The position numbers and the translations under genes were made by a program. Shown here in pieces: positions 17,503-26,916 of a DNA stretch of 64,000 nt; the stretch's first letter is position 1; each line of letters begins with the position of its first letter. Source of the DNA: Legionella rowbothamii (GTDB taxonomy: Bacteria; Pseudomonadota; Gammaproteobacteria; Legionellales; Legionellaceae); the NCBI RefSeq assembly GCF_900639985.1, contig NZ_CAAAIM010000004.1, forward strand, positions 224,807 to 288,806. Direction: 5' to 3'. A model generated the notes under the pieces. It did not search any database, was not told the origin of the DNA, and saw only the letters and a list, made by a program, of their open reading frames with translations.

Positions 17503-18897
17503 TTAACTTATTTTACGAACATGAATCTTGCGCCCTTTCAATTTACCCTGTTGTAAATAGTCATAGGCTTTGTCGACATGGTTGCGGTGAATTGCAACAT
17601 AGGACTGCATGGCAGTGACATTAATTTTACCGATCGTGGTACCTGCTAAGCCCGCATCTTTGGTTAATGCACCAAGAATGTCCCCAGGTCGAATTTTATC
17701 TTTTTTACCAGAGGCAAGGCATAGAGTAACCATTTCTGGTACTAATCGAGTAGATTGACTGGTGGCAAACTCATCCCTGTTTCCCCAGACAATAGGGGAA
17801 GCCTGGTTCTCTTCAATAGCACAAAGTCGTTGTGCATCGGCAGGCGTGGTAATACTTAACGCAATACCTTTATTCCCAGCTCGCCCAGTGCGGCCAATAC
17901 GATGAATATGAACATCAGGATCAAAGGCAAGATCAAAATTAATAACAGCCGGAAGCTCCTTAATATCAAGGCCTCGAGCGGCAACATCGGTTGCAACTAG
18001 GATAGAACAACTTTGGTTTGCAAAACGCAAGACGGCCAGATCACGATCTACTTGTTCCATATCTCCATTCAAAGCGATGGCACTAAAGCCTTCATGAATG
18101 AGTTGCTCGGTTACATCTGTTGTTTGCTGTTTGGTATTACAGAAGATGAGCGTCGAACTGGGTTGATGATGCAGCAATAAGGATTTTAATACAGAAAATT
18201 TCTGACCTTGTTTTTCCACCTCATAAAAACGTTGTTCGATATCAATTTCATCATGTGGGGTTTCCACATGGACCTCTTTGGGGTTCTTCATAAACTGCTT
18301 TGACAGTTGTTTGATTTCATCAGGATAGGTTGCAGAAAAAAGTAGGGTTTGACGTTGTTTGGGGGTGGCGGAAATGATGCTGGTGATGTCATCCAAAAAA
18401 CCCATATCCAGCATTCTATCTGCTTCATCTAAAACTAAAGTTTTTAGCTGGCTCAAGTCTAGTGAGCCGCCTTTTAAATGTTTAAGAACTCGACCTGGGG
18501 TTCCTACAATGATGTGAGCGCCATGTCTTAATGAATCCAGTTGTGGCTTCATCGGAATGCCACCTGACAAATTAATAATTTTAACATTAGGCATTAAACA
18601 GGCTAAGCGACGAATTGCCTGGCTTACTTGTTCTGCCAGTTCGCGGGTAGGGCAAAGCACCAATGCTTGTGCACCAAAAAACGAAATTTTTAAATTATTT
18701 AGTAGGGACAAACCAAAGGTCGCAGTCTTTCCACTGCCGGTTTTTGCTTGAGCAATAATATCCTCATTGTTAAGGATTATGGGCAGACTTTGCATTTGTA
18801 TGGGCGTCATATTTTCGTAATTTAACGAATGGAGGCTCTTTAATAATTCTTCGCGCAGCGGTAACTGAGAGAACAAGGGGAGTTCAGATTGGATCAT
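17503..18897 (-). CDS. dbpA: ATP-dependent RNA helicase DbpA
   Basis: About 464 residues, DEAD-box core plus RNA-binding tail. Seen in order: the Q motif ENMTPIQMQSLP, Walker A AKTGSGKT, Ib GTPGRVL, II VLDEADRML, III SATYP, V VATDVAARGLD and VI HRIGRTGRAG. The C-terminal ~75 residues (IRPGDILGALTKDAG, INVTAMQSYVAI, LKGRKIHVRKI) match the DbpA RRM that recognises 23S rRNA hairpin 92 in large-subunit assembly. ATG 18897 is preferred; a GTG at 18906 in frame is possible. Confidence 0.93.
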   Translation of the reverse strand: MIQSELPLFSQLPLREELLKSLHSLNYENMTPIQMQSLPIILNNEDIIAQAKTGSGKTATFGLSLLNNLKISFFGAQALVLCPTRELAEQVSQAIRRLACLMPNVKIINLSGGIPMKPQLDSLRHGAHIIVGTPGRVLKHLKGGSLDLSQLKTLVLDEADRMLDMGFLDDITSIISATPKQRQTLLFSATYPDEIKQLSKQFMKNPKEVHVETPHDEIDIEQRFYEVEKQGQKFSVLKSLLLHHQPSSTLIFCNTKQQTTDVTEQLIHEGFSAIALNGDMEQVDRDLAVLRFANQSCSILVATDVAARGLDIKELPAVINFDLAFDPDVHIHRIGRTGRAGNKGIALSITTPADAQRLCAIEENQASPIVWGNRDEFATSQSTRLVPEMVTLCLASGKKDKIRPGDILGALTKDAGLAGTTIGKINVTAMQSYVAIHRNHVDKAYDYLQQGKLKGRKIHVRKIS

Positions 18898-19117
18898 TGA
18901 GGGCACTTATGTCTTATATAAAGGGTATAGATTAACATTTTTTAGTTCAATATTAAATCAATTTGTTTTGGGAAATTGAATATTTATCAGATTAATAGCC
19001 TATTTAAATAATCTAAAAATTTGAAGTTGAATGCTAATTGTTGCAAATAATGTTAAAATTGCACAAAAAGAACAAATAGATTTAATTGTGCACATCGTGT
19101 TTTGAGAGGCTGGGTTA

Positions 19118-20725
19118 ATGTTAGAAGTAAAAAGTTTAAGTATGCTGTTTGGACCAAAATCGTTATTCCAAAATGTGGATTTGACCTTATTGCCTACGCA
19201 ACGTTATGGGGTAGTTGGTGCCAATGGCACAGGAAAGTCTACTTTTTTAAAAATATTGTCAGGCGAAGAACAAGCATCACATGGCACAGTCGAAAAAGCT
19301 AAAATTCACAAAATAGGTATTTTGAAGCAAGATCACTTTCGTTATGAGCAAGATCGTCTTATTGATGTGGTGATTCGTGGAAATCCTGTTTTGTGGGATG
19401 CTCTTACAGAGAAAGAGAGCTTATATTCTAAAGAAGAGTTTACCGAGGAAGATGGCTTTCGCTTGAGTGAATTAGAAGAAATAGTAATGAATCAAGGGGG
19501 ATATGAAGCTGAGGCCACCGTAAAAAATTTGTTGCTTGGCTTAGGTATTGCGGAAAAGTTTCATTATGGTCCTTTGAGCGCTTTGTCAGGCGGTTACAAA
19601 TTACGTGTTCTATTAGCACAAGTTCTTTATCAACAACCCGATATCATGTTGCTCGATGAACCAACCAACCACTTGGATATTGTATCGATTGCTTGGTTGG
19701 AAGAGTTCTTAAAAACATCATTTAAAGGATTATTGATTTTTATTTCTCATGACCGAAGTTTTCTCAATAATACTTCCACGAATATCCTTGATATTGATTA
19801 TGATACGATTCTGGATTACCCAGGAAATTATGACAAATTCTGTTTTTCTAAAGAAGAACGTTTACGTTTGAAACAAAGCGAACTGAAAAACCAGGAAAAA
19901 CGAATTGATGCATTGCAAGGTTTTGTTGATCGCTTTGGTGCAAAAGCGAGTAAAGCAAGTCAGGCCGCTTCACGACAAAAAATGATTGATCGCATTGAGT
20001 TGGTTGAGATTAAAGACTCTAATATTTTCAAACCCTATTTTAATTTCCAACAAAAAAAATCGTCAGGCAAGGTGGTAGTCAAAGTAGACCAGTTACACAA
20101 AAAATTTGATGAGCGAGTATTATTAAAAAATGTATCGCTTACCATTCAACGTGGCGATAAATGTGCCATCATCGGGCCAAATGGTATTGGAAAATCGACG
20201 TTCCTAAAAATTTTATTAAAAGAGTTACATGCAGATCAGGGCAATTTTGAATGGAGCGACACGGTAAAAGTTGGTTATTTTGCTCAGGATTATCGAACCC
20301 AATTGAATCCAGAACAAACTATTTTGCAATGGATGGAAGACCATATAGCCGCACCAAGCCAGGAAATCAGAAAGGTACTTGGTCAGGTATTATTTCGTGG
20401 AGCTGATGTTGATAAGAAAATTGGCGTATTAAGTGGGGGAGAGTCCGCTCGCTTAATTATGGCCAAATTAATTTTAGAAAAACATAATGCATTGATCTTT
20501 GATGAGCCAACCAACCATTTAGATCTTGAGTCAATCGATGCCTTAATCGAAGCCATTCAACTGTTTCCTGGAACCGTATTATTTGTCAGCCATAATCGTT
20601 ATTTTATTGATGATATTGCAACCCGCATTATTGTGTTAACTGAACAATATGGAGTGCAAGATTTTCTGGGTAATTATAATGATTATTTGGAACAGTATGG
20701 AAAGGATTATCTGGCAACAGCATAA
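19118..20725 (+). CDS. ABC-F family ATPase (YbiT-like)
   Basis: 535 residues with two ABC domains and no membrane segments. Domain 1 has GANGTGKST, LSGGYKLRV and IMLLDEPTNHLD; domain 2 has GPNGIGKST, LSGGESARL and LIFDEPTNHLD. The linker between them (about 240-320, rich in Lys/Gln/Ala) is the PtIM region that reaches the ribosomal P/E sites. Length and sequence fit YbiT more than EttA or Uup. ABC-F proteins act on translating ribosomes. Divergent from dbpA across a 220-bp AT-rich promoter region. Confidence 0.88.
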   Translation: MLEVKSLSMLFGPKSLFQNVDLTLLPTQRYGVVGANGTGKSTFLKILSGEEQASHGTVEKAKIHKIGILKQDHFRYEQDRLIDVVIRGNPVLWDALTEKESLYSKEEFTEEDGFRLSELEEIVMNQGGYEAEATVKNLLLGLGIAEKFHYGPLSALSGGYKLRVLLAQVLYQQPDIMLLDEPTNHLDIVSIAWLEEFLKTSFKGLLIFISHDRSFLNNTSTNILDIDYDTILDYPGNYDKFCFSKEERLRLKQSELKNQEKRIDALQGFVDRFGAKASKASQAASRQKMIDRIELVEIKDSNIFKPYFNFQQKKSSGKVVVKVDQLHKKFDERVLLKNVSLTIQRGDKCAIIGPNGIGKSTFLKILLKELHADQGNFEWSDTVKVGYFAQDYRTQLNPEQTILQWMEDHIAAPSQEIRKVLGQVLFRGADVDKKIGVLSGGESARLIMAKLILEKHNALIFDEPTNHLDLESIDALIEAIQLFPGTVLFVSHNRYFIDDIATRIIVLTEQYGVQDFLGNYNDYLEQYGKDYLATA

Positions 20726-20762
20726 GCTACTCACTGAAACTGAATGGAAAATTGGGTAGTAA

Positions 20763-20927
20763 AGCGTTGGCTGGGAGGTAAAGCCCAGCCAACACAGTTT
20801 GTTTTACTCTCCCGATGCGGGGCTTTATCACCCAGCCGATATTCTGAAACAGCATCAAGGGAACTTCGCGGAAGAAACACGCTATTTTGTGGAGCACCTC
20901 TTGAGTTTAACCAGCTTATCAGCTTAA
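20763..20927 (+). pseudogene. C-terminal fragment of an unidentified gene
   Basis: After TAA at 20760 a frame with no start codon runs SVGWEVKPSQHSLFYSPDAG, then YHPADILKQHQGNFAEETRY and a hydrophobic end, to TAA at 20925-20927. It has coding character (balanced amphipathic composition) but no start and no recognised family; probably a leftover of a deleted gene. Overlaps the hairpin at 20766-20793. Low confidence. Confidence 0.25.
20766..20793 (+). terminator. Terminator of the ABC-F gene
   Basis: Perfect 10-bp stem GTTGGCTGGG / CCCAGCCAAC with an 8-nt loop, then ACAGTTTGTTTTA. It lies 40 nt after the stop. This also argues that the following gene does not begin upstream of it. Confidence 0.7.
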
Positions 20928-20986
20928 GATATCCGCTTGGTAATTTTAAAATACCGAACGGTTATTGCTCAACAAGTGAATTTATA

Positions 20987-21667
20987 ATGCAATCAGAAGA
21001 ACTATCAAATAAAATATTAGAGGCCTCAAACTTATCTGATGAAGAACTACATGCTCAAGCTAATCAGTATATAGGTGAATTTAATCAACTTATCTCCCAG
21101 AGCCTGCCTTCCGTAATATCTGAGATTATTGAACGAGAGGTTTGGACTAAAAGAGCTAAGCCCTACGAAAACTTTGGGGAATATGCTCTTGATAAATCAT
21201 CAGACGGCTTAGGCATTACTAACAATGAAATGTTGTGGTTATTACGCTCGGCTATGAATGTAAATACGCAACATGTAGCTCATTGGGGAGATGTTTTGAG
21301 TAGGGTAGATAACACAGTCAGAACGTATGCAAGAGAGAATAAAATCTCTATTAAAGATTTGAATAATGATCTTAGAGAGCAAGATACTCTGAATCCAGAG
21401 CTGTCTCTGGAAAATACCATTACGTATTTACCATCTCATTCGCGCTCAATAGATGGCCAACTTTTGAAGTTAATGAAGAAAGATCCCGATGCCTATGAAA
21501 ATGTAGTACAGGGAAAAATGAATATAAACGAAACTTATGTCAAAGCTTCCAGAAAACAATATCAACCAATTGAAACAATAAAAAATAAGTTTTTTAACTT
21601 GTCTCAATCAGATCGTGAGGCTTTTTTGGCATGGCTTGAACAAGAAAAAGAAAACCTTCAAAGCTAG
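20987..21667 (+). CDS. Hypothetical soluble protein
   Basis: 226 residues from ATG 20987 (MQSEELSNKILEASNL). A longer in-frame extension to 20744 would run through the preceding terminator and is rejected. No family is recognised. The protein is helical and charged, with repeated FNQLISQSLPSVISEIIEREVW and a C-terminal FNLSQSDREAFLAWLEQEKE helix. KLMKKDPDAYENVVQGKMNINETYVKASRKQY resembles the helix-turn-helix of ParB-like plasmid proteins, so DNA binding is possible. The start region has only a weak ribosome site. Confidence 0.45.
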   Translation: MQSEELSNKILEASNLSDEELHAQANQYIGEFNQLISQSLPSVISEIIEREVWTKRAKPYENFGEYALDKSSDGLGITNNEMLWLLRSAMNVNTQHVAHWGDVLSRVDNTVRTYARENKISIKDLNNDLREQDTLNPELSLENTITYLPSHSRSIDGQLLKLMKKDPDAYENVVQGKMNINETYVKASRKQYQPIETIKNKFFNLSQSDREAFLAWLEQEKENLQS

Positions 21668-21711
21668 ACTTTACATCGTATATACCTTCCTAAATGTTTC
21701 TCCAGTATAAA

Positions 21712-21748
21712 CGAAACCTTGATGTCGCGTAGCGTAATCAAGGTTTCG
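21712..21748. terminator. Bidirectional terminator
   Basis: Perfect 12-bp arms CGAAACCTTGAT / ATCAAGGTTTCG around a 13-nt loop between two convergent genes. The right arm overlaps the stop codon of the ion-channel gene on the minus strand. Confidence 0.65.
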
Positions 21749-22376
21749 ATGCATATCGTCCTACCAGCTGAGCAATAAAAATGGCTAGATAGGCTTGGCC
21801 GCAGAAGGCTTCCATCCAAGATAAGCATTGCATGATAGGAGTTGTAGCGACTACATCGCCATATCCCACTGTAGTTAGGGTGATGAAGGAGAAATAAATT
21901 GCTCGGGTATTGGCATAGGGCTCTAAGCCTGACATTGCTTGGGGATATATTAAATAAACAAGTAAGTATAAATAGGCAAAAGTTAAGCCGATAAACAGAT
22001 AAGCAGAGAGAGAACCAAATAAGGTGGTAATGCTAATGGTTTTATCTTGTAACGTCAGTTTGATACAAGTAACCGTCATTAATAGGAAAAAAAGTAATCC
22101 GAAAAGTAGTTTTAAAAAATGATCTGGAAAACTTATTATCCATAGGTTCACCGCAATCAGGGCTATTTCTAACAGACCTAAAATAAATAAACCATGAATA
22201 AATTTTTCCTTATGTGCGGCAATTGCTACCAAACTGACAATAATTAGGGTAATTAAAAACAAATCTGCAAAGGGGGCTATACTTGTTTGTGCTTCAATAG
22301 CTCGGAACAAACAAAAAGCTAAAATAACCAAGAATAAAAAAAGGAAACGCCATTTCTTTATAAGAGCCATCATCAA
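21738..22376 (-). CDS. Two-pore-segment potassium-type ion channel
   Basis: 212 residues with six hydrophobic segments. The selectivity filter TTVGYGD sits in FITLTTVGYGDVVATTP between the last two helices, as in Kv-type and KcsA-type channels. The preceding four spans lack an obvious Arg-rich voltage sensor. No RCK/TrkA-N regulatory domain. An inner-membrane K+ conductance is likely. Monocistronic. Confidence 0.82.
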   Translation of the reverse strand: MMMALIKKWRFLFLFLVILAFCLFRAIEAQTSIAPFADLFLITLIIVSLVAIAAHKEKFIHGLFILGLLEIALIAVNLWIISFPDHFLKLLFGLLFFLLMTVTCIKLTLQDKTISITTLFGSLSAYLFIGLTFAYLYLLVYLIYPQAMSGLEPYANTRAIYFSFITLTTVGYGDVVATTPIMQCLSWMEAFCGQAYLAIFIAQLVGRYASKP

Positions 22377-22481
22377 TAATCCATTAGTTAAGCGCTACCT
22401 ATTGAAAATTATAGATTCTAATTAGTAAAACTATTACTTATCATGAAGAAATGAAAACGGAGGTTGATTTTTTCACTATAT

Positions 22482-23243
22482 TTATTTTTTTAATCCATAT
22501 CCTGTTTTAAAAATCCATCCGATAATTGCTAGACAAAGTACTGTAAAAGCTAAAATCATGGTGATACTAATGGTAATACTCACATCACTGTGCTCGTAAA
22601 AGCTCCAACGAAATCCACTTACCAAATAGACGACTGGATTGGCTAGTGAAATTTGATACCAGAATGGGGGCAGCATATGAATGGAATAAAAACTACCGCC
22701 AAGAAAGGTGAGCGGGGTTATGATGAGAAGAGGAATTAATTGTAATTTCTCAAAGCCATCGGCCCATATGCCAATGATAAAGCCAAGCAGACTAAAGGTC
22801 ACACTGGTCATAATTAAAAAGAAGGTCATCCATAGCGGGTGCGCAATATGTAGCGGCACAAAAAACCAGGCAGTGGCGAGCACAATCACGCCAATGATCA
22901 CTGATTTCGTTGCCGCAGCTCCCACATAACCTAACATTATTTCGACAAAAGAAAGAGGGGCGGAGAGAATTTCATAGATGGTACCAGTAAAACGCGGAAA
23001 ATAAATGCCAAATGAGGCATTGGACACACTTTGGCCTAAAATGGTTAGCATAATAAGGCCTGGAACAATAAAAGCACCATAGGGTATCTCATTAATCGCT
23101 TGCATGTGAGAGCCGATGGCAGACCCAAACACAATAAAATAGAGGACCGTTGAGATAACAGGGGAGGCAATACTTTGTCCTAGCGTACGGAACATGCGCG
23201 CCATTTCAAATGTATAAATTGCCCTAACACCACGTAGATTCAT
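22482..23243 (-). CDS. ABC-2 type transporter permease
   Basis: 253 residues with six membrane spans. Seen: [56 protein letters not shown] and [25 protein letters not shown], the order typical of ABC-2 permeases of the YadH/NodJ type. It overlaps the ATPase gene by 4 bp (ATGA), so it is translated with it. Substrate unknown; homologues export lipids or drugs. Confidence 0.88.
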   Translation of the reverse strand: MNLRGVRAIYTFEMARMFRTLGQSIASPVISTVLYFIVFGSAIGSHMQAINEIPYGAFIVPGLIMLTILGQSVSNASFGIYFPRFTGTIYEILSAPLSFVEIMLGYVGAAATKSVIIGVIVLATAWFFVPLHIAHPLWMTFFLIMTSVTFSLLGFIIGIWADGFEKLQLIPLLIITPLTFLGGSFYSIHMLPPFWYQISLANPVVYLVSGFRWSFYEHSDVSITISITMILAFTVLCLAIIGWIFKTGYGLKK

Positions 23244-24155
23244 TTTTCCCCCAACAATCCAATGAAGATTTCTTCTAAACTGCTTTGATGACTATAGATA
23301 TCTTTTGGTCGTATGCCATGTGATTTTAGATTATCTAGTACATCTGAAATATCATTATCCGCTTCAACATCATAGGTCAAAATCAATTTACCGCCATTGT
23401 CGTCTTGCTCTAGTGTTAAGGGATAATTTTTTAAGCCGGCTGGTATGCTTGCTAATGGCTCGCGTAGCACGAAAATCATCTGCCGTTTACCCATTTTATG
23501 CATCAGGGTGTTTTTGTCTTCGGTGAGAATTAAATTGCCTTTATTGATAATTCCCACACGGTCGGCCATTACCTGCGCTTCTTCGATATAGTGTGTGGTG
23601 AGAATAATTGTAATCCCTGTTTCGCGTAAGGTGCGTACTTGCGCCCACATGGATTTCCGCAACTCCACATCGACACCTGCTGTAGGCTCATCAAGAAAGA
23701 GAATTTGGGGTTCGTGGGATAGTGCTTTGGCGACCATGACGCGGCGTTTCATCCCACCTGACAAATGTTGAAGCTGTGAGTCTTTTTTATTCCAAAGTGA
23801 GAGACGCTTTAATAGTTCTTCAATATATAAAGGATTCTTGGGTTTGCCAAATAAACCGCGGCTAAAACTAACGGTATCCCATACGGTTTCAAATGCATCA
23901 GTCGTGAGTTCTTGAGGGACTAAACCCACCACGCTGCGTGCCTGTCGGTATTGGCGGATGCGTGACGGTACCATTAGTGGGTTGTACAATGCCGCAAATC
24001 GCATTAATGAGCGTAGTTTTCCCCGCTCCATTTGGTCCAAGCAAGGCAAAAATCTCGCCCTGACGAATTTCAAGGTTGATATCTTCTAATGCCTTAAAAC
24101 CATTTTCATAAATCTTTTGCAGCGCGTTAATTGAAATAGCAATATCATTTTGCAT
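23240..24155 (-). pseudogene. ABC transporter ATPase, disrupted by a frameshift
   Basis: Two overlapping frames make one ATPase. Frame A (from ATG 24155) gives [21 protein letters not shown] (Walker A) up to TNGTVT; frame B continues [38 protein letters not shown] (signature), [12 protein letters not shown] (Walker B), [10 protein letters not shown] (H-loop). The shift is near 23960-23968. About five residues normally found between GTVT and the RQ-rich helix are missing, so a small deletion rather than a single-base error is likely. If real, the exporter is dead; a sequencing error cannot be excluded. Confidence 0.75.
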
Positions 24156-24483
24156 GAACAGCTGTGCTCCTTACATCTTAAGGATAATTTATGAAATAAC
24201 ATAGGATTATATGCTACCTTCAAATTCAGTTACTAGTCATTATGTAACTAACTAATAATAAAAAATATTTGGCACTAATTGGGGCTATGAATATGCTGGA
24301 CTTTACAGCTCAGTTTACTTTCCTTGAGTGCTTATATTTTAAAAGTTCGTTGCTGATGCGTATGATTTTTCTATAATTATCTTGAAATTAGAACCAACCA
24401 TCCCTATATACTGTTTATCTCTTATCATTAAATTTAAAATTTTTTTAATTCAAAAGTTAATTTAAATTAAGAGGATTTAAGCT

Positions 24484-24552
24484 ATGTCATCAGTTCAAAT
24501 AACATTTCGTTCTGTTTCATACTCATCGGCAATTGAAATGCCGTCCTGTTAA
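24484..24552 (+). pseudogene. Possible N-terminal remnant of an HPF/RaiA-like gene in a 500-bp gap
   Basis: The gap 24156-24656 holds no intact gene. A frame behind GAGGATTTAAGCT starts MSSVQITFRSVSYSSAIE, like the first strand and helix of ribosome-hibernation factors (QITFR..., S.AIE), and stops after 22 codons. A second frame just downstream reads NYRLLIDVPF, which could be the next strand. Speculative; the rest of the gap is AT-rich and featureless. Confidence 0.25.
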
Positions 24553-24656
24553 GACGATTTTATTGAGAGATAAAAATTATCGATTGCTAATCGATGTTCC
24601 ATTTTAACTATCTGAAGCAACCAGGAGTTGTATGCATAAATTAGGAGCGAAGTGCT

Positions 24657-25559
24657 ATGAAAGAAAATAAGAAAATAAGAAACCAATACGAATACCCTAA
24701 TTTTATGGATTGTGCGCTTGCCATTCATGGGTCGGTCACTCCCAGAGTATTTACAAAGGTTATAGCGGTATTTTTTTATGCGTGTTTTATTTCTACGTTA
24801 AGTATTTTTATCCCTGATTTGGCTCTTCCTATAAGCCCTTTTGAGTATGCTGGGGTAATTATGGGTTTAATTTTAGTTTTTCGTGTAAATGCAGGATACG
24901 ACCGCTGGTGGGAGGCAAGAAAACTATGGGGGACTGTGGTTAATTGCAGTAGAAATTTGGCAATTATCATAAGAAGTTACGTAGATCCCTCAAATAGAGG
25001 CGAGATAGATAAAATGCTCGACCTAGTTGCAGCAATGCCTTATCTGATGAAGAATAGTCTTCGGGGAAGTAACTCTATAGAAGAGGTCAAACATTTATTG
25101 TCTGACGAGACCTATGCTGAATTGCAGGAGTGGCAACATAAACCTAATTTTATTTCGGCAAAACAGGCTTCAATTTTGTCGCAGATGCAAGAAAGCGGTA
25201 AATTAAATCAGTTTTCTTTTTTGAAAGCAGAAGAGGTTCGTGAAATAATTATTGATTGCCAAGGCGCCTGTGAACGGATCCTAAAAACGCCTATGCCTTT
25301 TGTAATGGCAATCAAATCACGTCGATTTATTCTTTTATTTTTGATTATATTGCCTGCGGCTTTAGTTAATTATTCGCCATATATTAGCCCTCTCGTCGTG
25401 ACTTTGGTCGCCTATGCTCTTTTTTCATTAGACCAAATAGGCGTTGAGCTACAAAACCCCTTTTCAATTGAGAATTTAAGTCATTTACCTCTGAATGATA
25501 TCTGCAAGACCATAGAGAGGAACGTAATGGAAATTAAAAAAAACAACATAAATAATTAA
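24657..25559 (+). CDS. Bestrophin-family (UPF0187/YneE) channel
   Basis: 300 residues. Seen: ALPISPFEYAGVIMGLILVFRVNAGYDRWWEARKLWGTVVNCSRN, which contains the family's core RxNxxYDRWWEAR block, and late LLFLIILPAALVNYSPYISP plus IGVELQNPFSIE, the conserved ENPF-type motif (here QNPF). Bacterial bestrophins are pentameric channels of the inner membrane; their ion selectivity varies. Followed 20 bp later by carbonic anhydrase, suggesting a bicarbonate or pH function, as several bestrophins pass HCO3-. That link is inference. Confidence 0.85.
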   Translation: MKENKKIRNQYEYPNFMDCALAIHGSVTPRVFTKVIAVFFYACFISTLSIFIPDLALPISPFEYAGVIMGLILVFRVNAGYDRWWEARKLWGTVVNCSRNLAIIIRSYVDPSNRGEIDKMLDLVAAMPYLMKNSLRGSNSIEEVKHLLSDETYAELQEWQHKPNFISAKQASILSQMQESGKLNQFSFLKAEEVREIIIDCQGACERILKTPMPFVMAIKSRRFILLFLIILPAALVNYSPYISPLVVTLVAYALFSLDQIGVELQNPFSIENLSHLPLNDICKTIERNVMEIKKNNINN

Positions 25560-25579
25560 ATATTGAGATTGGAGTATCT

Positions 25580-26206
25580 ATGAAAACGATTGGAAAAAAA
25601 GAACAACATAACATCACCCCGGATCAAGCAATAGATTTGCTGCACAAGGGAAATCAACGATTTGTTCAAAACTTACGATTTAATCGAAATTTATTGCAAC
25701 AAGTAAATGAAACAGCGGATGGACAATACCCTTTTGCCACAATTTTAAGTTGTATTGATTCGCGAACACCAGCAGAATTGATATTTGACCAAGGTCTGGG
25801 AGATATTTTTAGTATTAGGATTGCGGGTAACATTGTAAATGAAGATATTCTCGGTAGTTTAGAATTTGCATGCAAAGCAGCAGGGTCGAAATTAATAGTA
25901 GTGCTAGGTCATACCAATTGTGGCGCAATAAAAGGGGCTTGTGATGATGCTCAGCTAGGCTCTTTGACTCAGCTTTTGGAAAAAATAAAACCTGCAATAC
26001 AGCAGGAAAAAACATTCAAAGAAAATCGAAACGGGGCTAATCTCGCTTACGTCAATGAAGTTGCCCGAATTAATATCAAAAATAGCATTCAAAATATTTT
26101 AAACAAAAGTAGCATTATAGCGGAGCTAAAGGAGCAAGAAACCATTAAAATTATTGGTGGTTTGTACGATGTGTCCTCTGGAGAGGTCTTATTTTTTGAC
26201 GAGTAA
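25580..26206 (+). CDS. Beta-class carbonic anhydrase
   Basis: 208 residues. The zinc site is complete: SCIDSRTPAELIFDQGLGDIFSIRIAGN (Cys, and the Asp-Arg dyad) and LIVVLGHTNCGAIKGA (His and Cys). It catalyses CO2 hydration to bicarbonate in the cytoplasm, as no signal peptide is present. It starts behind GAGATTGGAGTATCT and shares an operon with the bestrophin gene upstream. Confidence 0.93.
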   Translation: MKTIGKKEQHNITPDQAIDLLHKGNQRFVQNLRFNRNLLQQVNETADGQYPFATILSCIDSRTPAELIFDQGLGDIFSIRIAGNIVNEDILGSLEFACKAAGSKLIVVLGHTNCGAIKGACDDAQLGSLTQLLEKIKPAIQQEKTFKENRNGANLAYVNEVARINIKNSIQNILNKSSIIAELKEQETIKIIGGLYDVSSGEVLFFDE

Positions 26207-26267
26207 ATAAAGTCGGGCTTACTTTTATCGAAAAAACCTTAGTTTTTGCAATTTAAAGGAGATTTAG

Positions 26268-26855
26268 ATGAAAAAGAAACTACTCCCTATTTTAATCGCA
26301 GCTCCTCTTATCACGATGATATCAGCAGGAGCTATAGCACTTGAGGCGAAGCACAATAATCAAGTGCAAAAGAGCAATGCGCAAGGACCTATGGATCCTT
26401 TTGATAACGATCCCTTCTTTCAATCATCGGATGATGTTTTAAAGCAAATGGCTCAAATGCAACGAGTTATGGATCAATTTATGAAAAGCCAGTTTTCACA
26501 AATGCAACATCACTTGGCGAATCAACCGAATCAAATGCCATTTGGTAGTACAAATACCGTTGAAATTAAAGAAAGTAAAAATGAGATTATCTATAAAATA
26601 AAACTACCCAAAGCAGGGAATAGTAAAGTGGATGTCTCTGTTAAAAAGGGGCAGCTAATCGTGAGTTCAAACGTAACCCAGCAAATTACGCGAGACCATG
26701 ATAATAGCAAAAGTGTAAGCTACTCCCAGAGCAATTACCGTCAGGCATTTCAATTACCTCAAGGCTATGATCCAAATTCTATGACTACAAAGACGAAAGA
26801 TTCAAATTTAATTGTTACTTTCAAAAAATCAATCGTGAATTCTTCAGTGCTCTAA
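26268..26855 (+). CDS. Exported Hsp20/alpha-crystallin-type small heat-shock protein
   Basis: 195 residues with a signal peptide (KKKLLPILIAAPLITMISAG...A). The mature N-terminus is Gln/Met-rich (SQMQHHLANQPNQMPFG). From about 90 an alpha-crystallin domain: ESKNEIIYKIKLPKAGNSKVDVSVKKGQLIVSS, then YRQAFQLPQGYDPNSMTTKTKDSNLIVTF. Most small heat-shock proteins are cytoplasmic, so export to the periplasm is unusual. Located 60 bp after carbonic anhydrase; a terminator follows. Confidence 0.8.
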   Translation: MKKKLLPILIAAPLITMISAGAIALEAKHNNQVQKSNAQGPMDPFDNDPFFQSSDDVLKQMAQMQRVMDQFMKSQFSQMQHHLANQPNQMPFGSTNTVEIKESKNEIIYKIKLPKAGNSKVDVSVKKGQLIVSSNVTQQITRDHDNSKSVSYSQSNYRQAFQLPQGYDPNSMTTKTKDSNLIVTFKKSIVNSSVL

Positions 26856-26871
26856 GAAGAGTTCAAACTAT

Positions 26872-26896
26872 AGTAACGCCATTTTATGGCGTTACT
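26872..26896 (+). terminator. Hairpin after the Hsp20-type gene
   Basis: Perfect 11-bp arms AGTAACGCCAT / ATGGCGTTACT around TTT, 17 nt past the stop. Only a short T-poor tail follows, so it may be a transcript-stabilising stem instead. Confidence 0.55.
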
Positions 26897-26916
26897 TGCT
26901 AAGAGGAAGTAATTTA

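Noticed and set aside
20744..20986. A longer start for the hypothetical protein at 20987
   Set aside because: It would read through the 10-bp stem at 20766-20793 that ends the ABC-F gene, and has no ribosome site.
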